Assembly (NCBI GenBank): GCA_017311185.1
Contig: JAESUZ010002717.1
Coordinates: forward strand, 186,001-250,000
DNA from: Proteles cristata cristata
Taxonomy: Eukaryota > Chordata > Mammalia > Carnivora > Hyaenidae
Direction of reading: 5' to 3'
DNA length: 64,000 bases
The notes under the pieces were generated by a model, which saw only the letters and a list, made by a program, of their open reading frames with translations, was not told the origin of the DNA and searched no databases. Every line of letters begins with the position of its first letter. Position 1 is the first letter of the stretch. Shown one piece after another: positions 19,789 through 31,516 of this stretch. The translations under genes and the position numbers were made by a program.

Positions 19789-20526
19789 GGAATGCCTGTT
19801 TTAAGAGAGGCTTCCAGGGCGAGAAAACCGGGGGGCCATTGCCATGTGGGAGAGGACAGTCCCTCCAGGAGATGCGGGGGCCCCGAGGGACCAGACTGAG
19901 CAGCAGACACCCCCGCTCTGGGCGCGTCCTACATCGGCATTGTCTGGGCTTCCGCACTGGCCCCCAGGGGGAAGGCTGCCGGTCACTTCATCCCACCCCA
20001 CGTGGACTTCGGGCCAGCAGGAAGGGGGGGCTGGGGTCCAGGCAGTGCTCTCCTCCGCCTGCCCTGCACACTGCATCCCTTGGAGGAAGGGGAACTCGTC
20101 TGAAGCCCCAGGGAGCGGCTGAGACCCTGAGGAGGACTTTCCTGCCACAGAGCTCAGCCTTGGGGCCTGGGGCCGAAGCTCAGCTTGGAAAGTGCTCCCT
20201 TCCTGGCTCCAGGAGGATCGCGCGGGGAATCCCGGGAAGGCCACTGGGCAAGGCAGTTCTAGTGTCCCCGCCCTTCTTGGTGAGATGCTATTGGAGAGGC
20301 ACTGCGCAGTCACACCTCAAGTTATTTCTAAAGGATTTCGAGAAGCTTGGCTATTAAGTTGCAGGGCAGGTGGGGCTCCTTCAGTGTTCCTTAAACACTT
20401 CCCGCCTTAGTGACTGTTTACTTATCCGTAGCTCAAGCTTGTGCTAAAGCCCAGGACCTACATTGACATTTGGAAAGAAAATATGAGGAACTTACTTGTT
20501 TTCCTTCCTCTTAATGGTTTCATTTT
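19789..20526. other. No gene seen
   Basis: GC-rich unique sequence. Open frames of up to 172 codons overlap on both strands with no family motif, as expected of GC-rich non-coding DNA. Confidence 0.45.
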
Positions 20527-20935
20527 GGAGCACCTGGGTGGCTCAGTTGGTTATGTGTCTATTTTTTTTTAATATTTTTATTTCTAGGAGGGAGAGAGAG
20601 AGAGAGAGACAGCGTGAGCAGGGGAGGGTCAGAGAGAGATGGAGATACAGACTCTGAAATAGGCTCCAGGCTCTGAGCTGGCAGTCAGTACAGAGCCCGA
20701 TGCGGGGCCCAAACCCACGAACCGCGAGATCATGACCCAAGCGAAAGTCGGACGCTTAACCGACTAAGCCACCCAGGCGCCCCTTATGTGTCTAATTCTT
20801 GATGTCAGCTCAGGTCTCGATTCATGCTGAGTACAGAGCCTACTCGGGATTCTCCCCCCCTCCCCCCCTCCCCCGCCCTGCCCTTCCCCTGCTTGCACAT
20901 GCCTTCTCTCTCAAAATAAATAAGCGTTTAACAAA
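20527..20935 (+). mobile_element. Carnivore SINE interrupted by another SINE
   Basis: The head (GGAGCACCTGGGTGGCTC) lies at 20527-20561 and the rest at 20784-20935, ending in TCAAAATAAATAAG. A younger SINE splits it. Confidence 0.93.
20562..20783 (-). mobile_element. Young carnivore SINE nested in a SINE
   Basis: Complete reverse copy of the young subfamily. The target duplication TTATGTGTCTA (20551-20561 and 20784-20794) lies inside the host SINE. Confidence 0.97.
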
Positions 20936-20947
20936 GTTTCATCATAA

Positions 20948-21162
20948 AGGTGCCTGGGTGGCTCAGTCGGTGAGCGTTCGACCTTGGCTCAGGTCATGAC
21001 CTCACGGTTTGTGAGTCTGAGCCCCACGTCGGGCTCTGTGCTGACAGCTCGGAGCCTGGAGTGTGTTTCAGATTCTGCATCTCCCTCTGCCTCTCTCCTG
21101 CTCTGTCTCTCTCTTTCTCTCTCTCTGTCTCTCTCAAAAATGAACATTAAAAAAATAAAAAG
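20948..21162 (+). mobile_element. Carnivore tRNA-Lys SINE
   Basis: Forward copy from GGTGCCTGGGTGGCTCAGTC to an A-rich tail, with a TCTC run in the body. Confidence 0.95.
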
Positions 21163-22469
21163 TTCCACTTTATAATGTGCATATTGGTACGTGCAGCGCA
21201 CTAACTGATCGGGGGATGTGTACATCTGGGTTAATGCTCAGCCCTTTAGTGATAAGAGTAAACCTCATTTGGAGATGGATCACTTCCTTGCTTTCGACGT
21301 CGGTGTTGAGTTTGGCAAGGGTGGGAAAAGCCTTGGGAAGCTGGCCCGAAGGGAGAGCCCTGCCCAGACCTACAGGCAGGACGTTTGAGGATGCTGATGA
21401 TGGATGCTTCTGGAAGGGGGTCCCCATTCCCAGTACATTCTGGGTGGAGCGCAGGAGGCTTTACCCTCTGGCAGGTGGAAGGGCATACACTCCATGGGGG
21501 AGTCCTTCTGTCCCCCCTGATAACGGGGGTTCAGGACCTTCTGTGGCATGAAGCTCAGTGGGCACAATAATCGCGTTTGGTCAGGGCAGTAGGGTGGGAG
21601 AGAGCTGGAGCCTGCCAGTGGGCAGATTTCAAACACCACGAAATGTCATTCCAAGCACTTGTTATTTAAGCGTTCAGTCACTTGCATCTGGGGACCGAAT
21701 CCAAGAGGGTCCTGGGACCTGGGACCTTCGATTCCATGAAGACGCACACTTCCAGCCGTGGTTGGGGCCCACAGCCCACGAGTCACACTGTGGTCTGGCG
21801 GCCGGGCTGAGAGCCCCCGCAGAGCGTTCCCTGGGTGTCCCACGGGTTGTAAATCCAGGCACACCCGGGCTCACGCGTGCGTCTCCTTTACGTCCGGAAC
21901 TCCACGAATCCCTTGCTGCAAACTCCCATTCTGCCCAGTGCGGAAGGGGAACTCGCCACAGTAGCAGGGAAAGTCTGACGCCCTGGGGGCTGTCTCCCTG
22001 TGTCTCCCCTTCCTCACCCCTCCCTTCGATCCCCAGCTCTGCGTGGTGGGGACGCAAACAGCATCCGGCCTGTGTGCCCGCCTATCATCTGCAGCCCCAG
22101 CCCCTAGCTTGATGGCGGCTTCTGCAGAGCCGGGCCCTCTCTGTGGGCGCCCCTTCACGGGACCACCTCTGGGATTGGGCACGATGGCTTCCTGGGCTTT
22201 GCTGCCCGGCCCGCCTGTGCCCTCGCCCCCAGCCGCTGAGCCGGCGGCTTTCTCTGCTCCGCTGCTGTCCGCCCTCCAGTCTGGGTTCCTCCCTTGTTCT
22301 CATGGTGCTTCTGGTAGCTACGTCGTTCACGCTGAGCCCTACGGGGACAGACCCGCTTCATTCCCCCACCTTGCCGCCGTCACAATCCGCACCTGTGCTG
22401 TTCCAACTCAGACTGGCCAGAGCCCCTTCCGGTCCTTTGGACTCTATGCTGCTGCTAGGGACAATTTCT
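21163..22469. other. No gene seen
   Basis: Unique GC-rich sequence. Long overlapping open frames (for example 21558-22112) carry no recognisable motif and have antisense equivalents, so I do not call them. Confidence 0.45.
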
Positions 22470-22693
22470 TTTTTTTTTTTTTTTAATATTTTTATTTTTA
22501 TTTCTAGGAGAGAGAGAGAGACAGCGTGAGCAGGGGAGGGTCAGAGAGAGAGGGAGTCACAGACTGAACAGGCTCCAGGCTCTGAGGTGGCAGTCAGCAC
22601 AGAGCCCGACGCGGGGCTCGAACCCACGAACCGCGAGATCATGACCTAAGCGAAAGTCGGACGCTTAACCGACTAAGCCACCCAGGCGCCCCA
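22470..22693 (-). mobile_element. Carnivore tRNA-Lys SINE, young subfamily
   Basis: Reverse copy with a T run, TTTCTAGGAG and CTAAGCCACCC. ACAATTTCT flanks both sides. Confidence 0.97.
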
Positions 22694-22844
22694 ACAATTT
22701 CTAAGTACCGTCCTTAGAAAGTTTCTTCCTCACTTCACTGGTTTCCGCTCAAGGTCACGTCCGCAGGGAGCCCCCAACCCCGCAACGTGTAGCACGACTC
22801 TTCCACCCAACTGATCCTTCTCTTGTGCTTTGCTTTTACTTGTA

Positions 22845-22990
22845 GCTCGAATTAGCACCTTACCCGCAGTTCATTTTTTATCGCTTTTCCTTCCACCAGA
22901 ACATCAGCTCTGCGAAGTCAAGGTCTTTGTCTCACTTACTGCGGTGTCCCCAGTGCCTGGCATGAGGGGCTCAGTGGATATTTGTTTACT
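22845..22990 (+). mobile_element. L2-like relic, 3' end
   Basis: Contains the L2 tail wording: GTGTCCCCAGTGCCTGGCAT followed by a GTGGATATTTGTTTACTGAT-like end. Assignment is from memory of the family. Confidence 0.6.
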
Positions 22991-23271
22991 GATGAATCAA
23001 ACTGCAGGCGTGGCCACCTCGTGGATGTCCCCTCTGTCCTGTGGTGCGTGTGGTTGCCAAGAGTAGAGGTGGTGGGGGAGGGGGTGTCTTCTTTTTTTTC
23101 TACACCATGAAAGGGCAAGAGAGCCTTTGGCTGCCAGGACAGAAAAAAGGGTCACAGACTAAAAAGAGAAATATCCGCCCATATTATTTTATCAGAAACT
23201 AGGACTGTGATTAGTAGGTTGTTGAACACTGTCAGGAAGAATGACTTTAAATTCACTTAAAACCAACATGA

Positions 23272-23457
23272 TTTTTTAAAAATTTATTTATTTTGAGAGA
23301 GTGAGTATTTAGGGAAGGGACAGAGAGAAAGGAAGAAAGAATCCCAAGCTGACAGCACAGAGCCTGACGTGGGACTCAGTCCCACAACCTGCAAGACCAT
23401 GACTTGAGCCAAAACCAAGAGTCAGGCACTTAACCGACTGAGCCCCTGAGGTACCCC
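23272..23457 (-). mobile_element. Carnivore tRNA-Lys SINE, older
   Basis: Diverged reverse copy ending GAGCCCCTGAGGTACCCCC, with repeated CCAAGATGATTTT-like flanks. Confidence 0.9.
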
Positions 23458-23639
23458 CGAGATGATTTTTTTTTAAACCAAGATGATTTTTACTTTGTTA
23501 GATAATTTGTCCGAATTTAATTGGCCTATGTTTAGTAAGTACGGTCAACAAGTGAACAAGTATATATATTTAGAGGTTCGCTTCCCAACCTGTTTGTATG
23601 AGTGGGTTGTTTCTCATGGATCCGTTAAGATTTTTCCAG

Positions 23640-23850
23640 GGGCGCCTGGGGGGCTCAGTCGGTTAAGTGTCTGACTTCAGCTCAGGTCATGATCTCACAA
23701 TTTGTGGGTTCAAGCCCCACGTTGGGCTCTGTGCTGATAGCTCAGAGCCTGAAGCCTGTTTCAGATTCTGTGTCTCCCTCTCTCTCTGACCATCTCCTGC
23801 TCATGCTGTCTCTATTTCTCTCTCAAAAAATAAATAAAACATTAAAGAAA
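23640..23850 (+). mobile_element. Carnivore tRNA-Lys SINE
   Basis: Forward copy from GGCGCCTGGGGGGCTCAGTC to an AAAATAAATAAAAC tail. AGATTTTTC flanks both ends. Confidence 0.96.
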
Positions 23851-23996
23851 AGATTTTTCTGGAAAAGTGATGTGCACTTGCCTGATTTGTTCTAAAAGTT
23901 TTCCGCGTCAAAATCTCCTGAGAGGCACTCTGCCACACAGCTTTGCTGCTCAATTGTTTTTCTGTTCACGTGCTAAGGAGGGTCTAGAACAGTTTT

Positions 23997-25517
23997 TTTT
24001 TAAAAAAATACAATTTATTGTCAAATTGGCCTCCATACGACACCCAGTGCTCATCCCAACAAGTGTCCTCAATGCCCGTCAGCAACTTTCCCCTCTCTCC
24101 CACCCCCTATCAACCCTCAGTTTGTTCTCAGTATTTAAGAGTCTCTTATGGTTTGCCTCCCTCCTCTCTGTTTGTAACTATTTTTCCCCCTTCCCCTCCC
24201 CCATGGTCCTCTGTTAAGTTTCTCAAGATCCACTTAAGTGAAAACATATGATATCTGTCTTTCTCTGACTGACTTATTTCACTTAGCATAATACTCTCCA
24301 GTTCCATCCACGTTGCTGCAAATGGCATGATTTCATTCTTCATTGCCAAGTAGTATTCCATTGTATATATAAACCATATCTTCTTTATCCATTTGTCAAT
24401 TGATGGACATTTAGGCTTTTCCCATAATTTGACTATTGTTGAAAGTGCTGCTATGAACATTGAGGTTCATGTGCCCCTATGCATCAGCACTCCTGTATCC
24501 CGTGGGTAAATTCCTAGCAGTGCTATTGCTGGGTCCTAGGGGAGTTCTAGTGTTAATTTTTTGAGGAACCTCCACACTGTTTTCCAGAGGGGCTACACCA
24601 GTTTGTATTCCCACAAACAGTGCAAAAGTGTTCCCATTTCTCCATAAACTCGCCAGCATCTAGAGTCTCCTGATTTGTTCATTTTAGCCACTCTGACTGG
24701 CGTGGGGTGGTATCTCAGTGTGGCTCTGATTTGTATTTCCCTGATGATGAGTGACATTGAGCATCATTTCATGAGTCTGTTGTCCATCTGGATGTCTTCT
24801 TTGGAAAAGTGTCCGTTCATGTGTTCTGCCCATTTCTTCACTGGGTTATTTGTTTTTTAGGTGTGGAGTTTGGTGAGTCCTTTATAGATTTTGGATACTA
24901 GCCCTTTATCCTATGTCATTTGCAAATATCTTTTCCCATTCTGTTGGTTGCCTTTTAGTTTTGTTGATTGTTTCCTTTGCCTTGCAGAAGCTTTTTATCT
25001 TGATTAGGTCCCAATAGTTCATTTTCGGTTATGATTCCCTTGCCTTTGGAGATGTGTCAAGCAAGAAATTGCTGCAGCTGGGGCCGAAGATTGTTTCCTG
25101 CTTTCTCCTCTAGGGTTTTGATGGTTTCCTGTCTCCCATTTAGGTCTTTCATCCATTTTGAGTTTGTTTTTGTGGCTGGTGTAAGAAAGTGGTCCGGTTT
25201 CATTCTTCTGCATGTTGCTGTCCAGTTCTCCCCACACCATTTGCTGAAGAGACTGTCTTTTTTCCATTGGGTACTCTTTCCTGCTTTGTCAAAGATGAGT
25301 TGGCTACACATTTGTGGGCCCAATTCTGAGTTCTCTATTCTATTCCATTGGCCTATGTGTCATTTTTGTGTTAGTACCATACTGTCATGATGATGACAGC
25401 TTTGTAGTAGAGGCTAAAGTCTGGGATGGTGATGCTTCCCGTTTTGGTTTTCTTCTACAGTATTACTTTGGCTATTCGGGGTCTTTTGTGGCTCTGTACA
25501 AATTGTAGGATTGTTTG
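23997..25517 (-). mobile_element. L1 fragment, 5'-truncated, reverse
   Basis: The L1 tail lies at the left. Minus-strand translation gives the ORF2 C-terminus, for example WIKKIWFIYTMEYYLAMKNE, broken by stops. The target duplication CTAGAACAGTTTT (23984-23996 and 25518-25530) is perfect, so insertion is fairly recent. About 1.5 kb remains; there is no intact ORF2. Confidence 0.95.
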
Positions 25518-25940
25518 CTAGAACAGTTTTCTAAGTAAAACTCTACCTGAGCCTGCAAGCAGGGACCTCCCTCCACAGATGGAGCAGTCATTTCTTGAGT
25601 TTCGAGTCTGAATCTCGGTTCGCATCCTAAATTCCCACAAAGAGTCCTTAGTCCTGTCATCTGACCAGTCCGTTTTGAAGCCCGTATGTCTGTCTTTAAC
25701 CAGTGGATCTGCCCATTCCATCCCTGCCTTTCCAGGTGGTTCCCTTCTGGCTGCTCCCTGATCGGTTTCGATCAAGTGCCCATCTGGAACCAAGCTGCAA
25801 ACATAATTCCAAGGACTCTCTGTGCCTTTCATATCTCAGATGCTCTGTTAACTCCATGGACCCAGCTGGATTACCAGGAAGCCTCTGACTCGTGTTTGTC
25901 CCCTGCCACCACACTGGAATTGGGCTCTCTGCTTAACTTT

Positions 25941-26330
25941 AGAAGGGACATCAGATATATCGATACAATAGAATATTACTTGGCAATAAGAAGGAACGAA
26001 GGGCTGATCCGCGCTGCATCATGGATTGAAAGCCTTTTGCTAAGTGAAAGAAGTCGGTCACAGAAGACCAGGTATGTATTTACATGAAACGTTCAGAACG
26101 GGCAAATCCAAGGAGATCTTAGAGAGAGTAGATTCATGTTGCCGGGGAAGGGGGAGTGGAAGCTGAGGGGATGGGCTTTCTTTGGGGATGATAAAGACAC
26201 TCTAAAATTAGATGGTGATGGCCACACTATTCTGTGAATGTACCAAACCCCACTGGATTGTACGCTTTAAATGTGTAAATATTATGGTATGTGAATTATA
26301 GCCCAGCAACAATGTTTGAAATGACAAGAG
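25941..26330 (+). mobile_element. Old L1 (L1M-type) 3' fragment
   Basis: Carries decayed ORF2-end wording (AGAATATTACTTGGCAATAA, CTAAGTGAAAGAAGTC) and an L1 3' UTR with GGGCTTTCTTTGGGGATGAT. Subfamily not resolved. Confidence 0.75.
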
Positions 26331-26640
26331 TCATAAAAAACACCACCTGATGAATGATTTTAAAGTTTTTCTTCCTGTATGACCGGGAACATCCACAGTA
26401 GAAATTTTGTTGAGACGGGCTGAGCGGGGGGGTGCTATATGTGTGTCTTCCCTAACCGCACTGCGACCCCCAGCGAGGAACTAGGCAGTTTATAGAGAAT
26501 ACGAGTCAGGGGCCCTTAACCTCTCTCTCCTATCCTATCTGTGCCTTTTCTGGCTTAGGCTTTAATCTGTTTCCACAGTTTTATATAATTTGTGTGTCTT
26601 AGCTATTCACATCCTTTGTGGAATACAGGCAAGCAGGATG

Positions 26641-26688
<48 letters not shown>

Positions 26689-27934
26689 CTACAGGCATTC
26701 CTGAAGGCTGCGCATAGGTAATAACTTCCTCAAATCTTGCATCTTCCCTGTGATGCACCGGCAGGTAGCCATTGTTATTCCTCTTTAGCAGGTGGTTTGG
26801 GATAAACAACTATCCCTGAGTTCTGGGGTGAATTGGGCTAGGACCCAGGCCCCCTGGAGACAGGAAAGGAGATTCGGGCATGGGTGACCCTCCACAGTGA
26901 ATTACCAGTGAGCTGGCTTGGAACTGGGCACTCTAATGTTTGTGCTTTTTGCCTGAGAATCAAGTTTTAAAAGGCCATTAGAAAAATCTAGTAGGTGGAC
27001 ACGTTTATATCACATATATCTAATATTTTGGGTGAAGCCTTGTAGTAACTCTACCCCCAAGATAATTAGCTACCTCTTAGACAGATTCTGTACTTTTAGG
27101 AAGGTGATCAAAATTCAGGAAGGGGTGATTTCAGTCACCTCCAAGGGAAAGATGTCAGGCAAGACAGTAGTGAATACAATCATTAGAACGATTTATTAAA
27201 AGCAGAAAAGCCACATAATGGCACCAAAAACCAGAAACCAAAAAAGGTTTCCACTGGTTTCTCATGTGTTCTCTGTAGGCCTGTTCTACAGGAATATCCT
27301 TTAAAAATGCTCAGTGAGCAAAACGATTAATGTGCTGAGCTCCCATTCTTCTCCCCTTGTTTCTATCCAGACGCTTTCATAAAGAAGTAACAGACTTGTT
27401 TTCTGTCTTTCTTCTCGATCTTTTCTTTTGGCTTTTCTTCGCATTTGACTCTCATTCTTGACATAGCCCCTTCCCTCCCTCCTTGCCAGCCTGTGAGATT
27501 CATCTGCCTAATCCTGACTCTAACAACACAACAGAGCCAGAACAGAAGCTTTTCTTTGGTCTTTAGAGCTTTTGTTTTAAAAATGTCATGATAACTTTTA
27601 TGTGCTCCCCTTCTTTTCCTGTTGCTGTTAGCAATGCAGAAGGAGCCCACCTCTCAGTGCCCCGCCCCCTCCCCCTCCCCCCCCAGGAGAAAGGCGGTTT
27701 TCATTGTTAGTCATCCTGTGGCATAAAAGAGGGAGATAGGTCGCCTCATGGGAGGGGAGCCAGTGGCTGGGCCGGTCTGCCTTTGTCCACCCTTGTAAGG
27801 CCATGGGTCCCCCAATCCCTGCTTGCACCTCCAGGACACTTCAAGGGGAAACACCGATAGAGGCTGGGGGTAAAATCTGAATAGGGTGATGTTATCTTGT
27901 GTGGAAAACAAGGGGACTTCATTAAAACCCCTTT
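26331..27934. other. No gene seen; CA repeat inside
   Basis: Mostly single-copy, AT-richer sequence with a CA microsatellite near 26.65 kb and a C tract at 27662-27685. No coding evidence. Confidence 0.45.
26643..26686. repeat. (AC)n microsatellite
   Basis: Twenty-two uninterrupted AC units. Confidence 0.99.
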
Positions 27935-29300
27935 TGAACCACGTTGAGATACCACCTCACACCGGTCAGAGTGGCTAAAATGAGCAAATCAGAGGACTCT
28001 AGATGCTGGCGAGGATGTGGAGAAACGGGCATCCTCCTACATTGTTGGTGGGAATGCAAACTGGTGCAGCCCCTCTGGAAAATAGTGTAGTGAATCCTCA
28101 AAAAATGAACACTAGAACTCCCCTAGGACCCAGCAATACCACTACTAGGAATTTACCCAAGGGGTACAGGAGTGCTGATGCACAGGGGCACATGGACCCC
28201 AATGTTCATAGCAGCACTCTCCACAATAGCCAAAACATGGCAAGAGCCTAAGTGTCCATCCGCTGACGAATGGATCAAGAAGATGTGGTTCATCTATACA
28301 CTGGAATACCACATGGCAATGAGAAAGAATGAAATCTGGCCACGTGTAGCAACGTGGATGGAACTTGAGGGTGTTATGCTGAGCAAAATAAGTCAAGCAG
28401 AGAAGTACACATACCATATGTTTGCACATATAGGAGGATTAGGAGGAACTTAACAGAGGACCGTGGGGGAGAAGAAGGGGGGAAATGGGGGGGGGGAGGG
28501 AGGGAGGCAAACCATGAGAGACTCTTGAATGTTGAGAACAAACTGAGGACTCATGGGTATGGGGGGGAGGGGAAGGGGGGTGATGGGCATGGAGGAGGGC
28601 ACTTGTGGGGATGAGCACTGGGTGGTGTTGTTATACCCAGATCGCAGTATCCTCACCGACCAGAGACCACCAGGGAGACCGAGTCACACATGCAAAGGCA
28701 AAGGGCTTTATTACGGGCTTAAGCTCGGGCTCACAGACTTCACCAGCGTATGGGTCCGTGCTGAGAGCCTCAAACAAGGGCAGAGGAGGGTTTTTATGGG
28801 GTTTGAGACGGGGGAGTTACAGAAGTTGTGACATGGGAACAGTGATCCAATCATAATAATTCAACATCATTGACAGCAGGTTTGACCACACACATTGTCT
28901 AGAGTACTCTTTATTTTTAGCGGGATCCAGTTACAACATTTAGAGCATCTTTAAATTCAACCAATCACAGAGCGAGCCTAGGGTCTTGTCCGGTGACTAA
29001 CAGGTTAACTTTAACACTAGGTAACAGGGTCCTTTCTATAGTTTCTATCTCCAGGCCTCTCCCTTAGTAATGTGGAGGGTGGTCGCTGGCCTTTCCTGAT
29101 TGGGTGTTGCAAGGGGGGTTTCTCCTGCCTTGGGCAACGTGTAACTGCCTCATAGTTTCGGGGAAGCTTGAGCTCAGGCCTTCTAGTTCAGAGGGGAAAC
29201 TTAAAGCCTGTCATGGAGTCAGTTTGGTTTAGACGTTTAGACTTGTGGCCTTACAGTGTATGGAAACCAACTTGACAATAAACAATTAAAAAAAAATAAA
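27935..29300 (+). mobile_element. L1 fragment, forward, split by a solo LTR
   Basis: ORF2 C-terminal wording on the + strand (CTACATTGTTGGTGGGAATG, then WIKKMWFIYTLEYHMAMRKN at about 28270-28330) runs to 28628. The L1 tail resumes after the LTR with TATGGAAACCAACTTGACAA and an A-rich end near 29300. Stops and indels break the frame. Confidence 0.93.
28629..29255 (-). mobile_element. Solo endogenous retroviral LTR (gammaretrovirus-like)
   Basis: 627 bases bounded by TG...CA in both senses and flanked by the 4-bp duplication GTGT (28625-28628 and 29256-29259). In the minus sense it has a CATAAAAA TATA-like box (complement near 28791-28797) and AATAAA (complement at 28707-28712) about 80 bases further on, the U3-R-U5 order of a retroviral LTR. 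No internal viral genes are present, so it is a recombined solo LTR. It sits inside an L1. Confidence 0.93.
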
Positions 29301-29415
29301 ACCCCTTTTGAGTGCTGCCCCTTAGAAATTCAGAATCTCTTACTCGCTGGCTTTTTTAAACAGCCTATTTAACTAATTTGGTTAGTAGTTAAGGTAAAGG
29401 GATCTTCCCTGGTCA

Positions 29416-29631
29416 TTAAAAAAAATTTTTTTATCGTTATTTTTGAGAGAGAGAGAGAGACAGACAGAGTGTGAGCAGGGGAGGGGCAGAGAGGGAGACA
29501 CAGAATCTGAAGCAGGCTCCAGGCTCTGAGCTGTCAGCACGGAGCCCAAATAGGGCTTGAATTCAGAGACTGAGAGATCATGAGTTGAGCCAAAGTCGGA
29601 TGCCTAACTGACTGAGCCACCCAGGTGTCCC
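29416..29631 (-). mobile_element. Carnivore tRNA-Lys SINE
   Basis: Reverse copy from the T run to a head ending CACCCAGGTGTCC; CTTCCCTGGTC- and CTTCTCTGGTC-like flanks suggest the duplication. Confidence 0.95.
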
Positions 29632-30419
29632 TCTTCTCTGGTCTTTTGGGTAAAATTCCCCTAAAAGTAGTTTGAGAGATAAAAAAAAAAAATGCAACTT
29701 CTTACAGAAGCAGGGAAACAAAAGAATATAAATCATTAGGAGAATAGTTTCCACTTTTGGAGAACTGAAGCCGCCACTTGAGGGCACCAAAAAATAAGAA
29801 ATCTAAAAGGCATTTCTCATTGCCCACAGGTGGAGTCATTTAAAACTCCATTTTTTTTTCCTAAATGGAGGGAGAGATGCTATTTTTTGAAACATGTTTT
29901 GATGTGTTTTTGTTCTCAGGAGAGTCTGTGACCCGTGTCTGTCTTCCTCAGCCTGAGAGACACCATTGCTCACACTAGGGCTTACACCAGTTTAAGAAAG
30001 CTTTTGGAGCAGCTTCCCGGGGGCTTGCTGGTGAGGCTGCACATACCTGCAGCTCTGGCCGGGACGACCGGGCCGTGCAGTGTCTCTAGGAAGATAGACG
30101 GGACATCCAGGGGCCGGTGCTGGCCAGGATGTCGGCACTGGGGCCGGCGTGGGGCCTGGGGAGGAAGGGTGTGAGATGCCGGGTGTGGTGCTCAGACCCA
30201 GGCGGTGGAGAGCCCAGGGGGTGTGAGAATGCGCAGGAGAGGCGGTCTGCTCTGCTTCCCGGCTGGGACCCTGGGTGGAGGGGCCCTGGGGTGGCTCCTC
30301 ACACAGCAGCCCGACATGAATTCCTGCTTCCTTGGTGGAGCTGGGGACATCCTGCTGGGGGAGTGGTGGGAGGGGGCAAGGAGATGTGCCTGAGCCAGGC
30401 CAGGAGGGCACTAGAGAGG
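29632..30419. other. No gene seen
   Basis: Unique sequence, becoming GC-rich from 30000 and leading into the G-rich minisatellite. Confidence 0.45.
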
Positions 30420-30715
30420 CGCAGAGGCCAGAGGCCTGGGGGACAGCCTGGGGGAGGGGGAGAGGGGGGTAGCCTGGGGGAGGTGGGAGGGGCAGACGGC
30501 CTGGAGGAGGTGGGGAACAGCCTGGGGAGGAGGGATAGCTTAGGAGAGGGGGAGGGGGGCAGAGCCTGGGGGAGGAGGAAGGGGACAGCCTGGGAGAGAA
30601 GGCAGATAGCCTGGGGGAGGGGGGGTAGCCTGGGGGAAGGGGAGGGGGATAGGCTGGGGGAGGTGGGAGGGGCAGACAGCCTGGAGGAGGTGGGGGACAG
30701 CCTGGGGGAGAGCAG
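30420..30715. repeat. G-rich degenerate minisatellite
   Basis: Variants of AGCCTGGGGGAGG(T/G)GGGAG with GGGGCAGA spacers recur about a dozen times. A higher-order block (AGCCTGGGGGAGGTGGGAGG, GGCAGAC) appears twice, near 30470 and 30655. The complementary strand encodes a proline-rich open frame by composition. The many G runs of three or more could form quadruplexes. Confidence 0.93.
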
Positions 30716-30915
30716 TGGCAGTAGTGGTGCCCTGAGGCCTTGCTGTCGGGGCCACAAAGGGTGAGCCCCACATAGGACTCCACTGACAGCCCGCGAGGCC
30801 TCAGGGATGGCCCCAGTGGCCTTGCAGGACCTTCCTCATTTACAGGTTTACAGGTCGCAGCCACCAACCATCCTTCCCGCCCCTTCCCGTGGGGGACAGA
30901 CTTACGCTGGAGTCT

Positions 30916-30983
30916 GGCAACTCTCCAGCCCACCACCCTCTGGCCTCCGGCAACTCTCCAGCCCACCACCCTCTGGCCGTTTG
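30916..30983. repeat. Tandem duplication, about 34-bp unit, two copies
   Basis: GGCAACTCTCCAGCCCACCA followed by CCCTCTGGCC occurs twice in a row. Confidence 0.9.
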
Positions 30984-31516
30984 CTCCTCCTCGGTGGTGC
31001 GGGCTGAAGCCCACCTTGGTGTTTGTCTCCCCTACAACCTGACTCAGCACGACCCCTAAGACCACGAGGTCCCTTAGCCGCATTGCTCGCAGCGCCTGCT
31101 CCTGCTCTGCAGGGGGAGGGAGGGAGAGGGCTCTTCAGGGAGGGACAGCTCGGTATGGAGCCGAGGTTTGAAATGACCGAACTGAGTCTTCTTGCCTTCT
31201 TACCCGAAAGAAACTAAACTGGAAGAGACTAGTACCGTTGGGGAGCCGAGGCTGAGGACATTTCCAGAACAAAGTAGGTAAGGAATTTGAGAGCAAATCA
31301 GCTCACTTCTAGGAAATTAAAGGCAGATGTGTTTCTGCATATCTGCAGTCAGAGCGAAGCCATTTCCATCTGATTCACTTCACATTGAACTTGTCTGGGC
31401 TGCTTTTGACTTGCGTCTGGTGTGACCCGCGCGCCCCTCACCTCTGCGGCACCACCCATATGGCTGGCTCCACGTGGCTAGTGGGACGGAGCCTCGGGAA
31501 GGGAATCACCTCTTCG
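30984..31516. other. No gene seen
   Basis: Unique sequence without recognised repeats or coding signal. Confidence 0.4.

Noticed and set aside
21558..22112. 184-codon plus-strand frame
   Set aside because: Overlaps long frames on both strands in GC-rich DNA; no motif.
27935..28628. Active L1
   Set aside because: Only the ORF2 end is present, with stops and indels, and an LTR splits the tail.
29992..31083. 363-codon minus-strand proline-rich open frame
   Set aside because: Its proline-rich core is the complement of the G-rich minisatellite; the rest has no recognisable domain.
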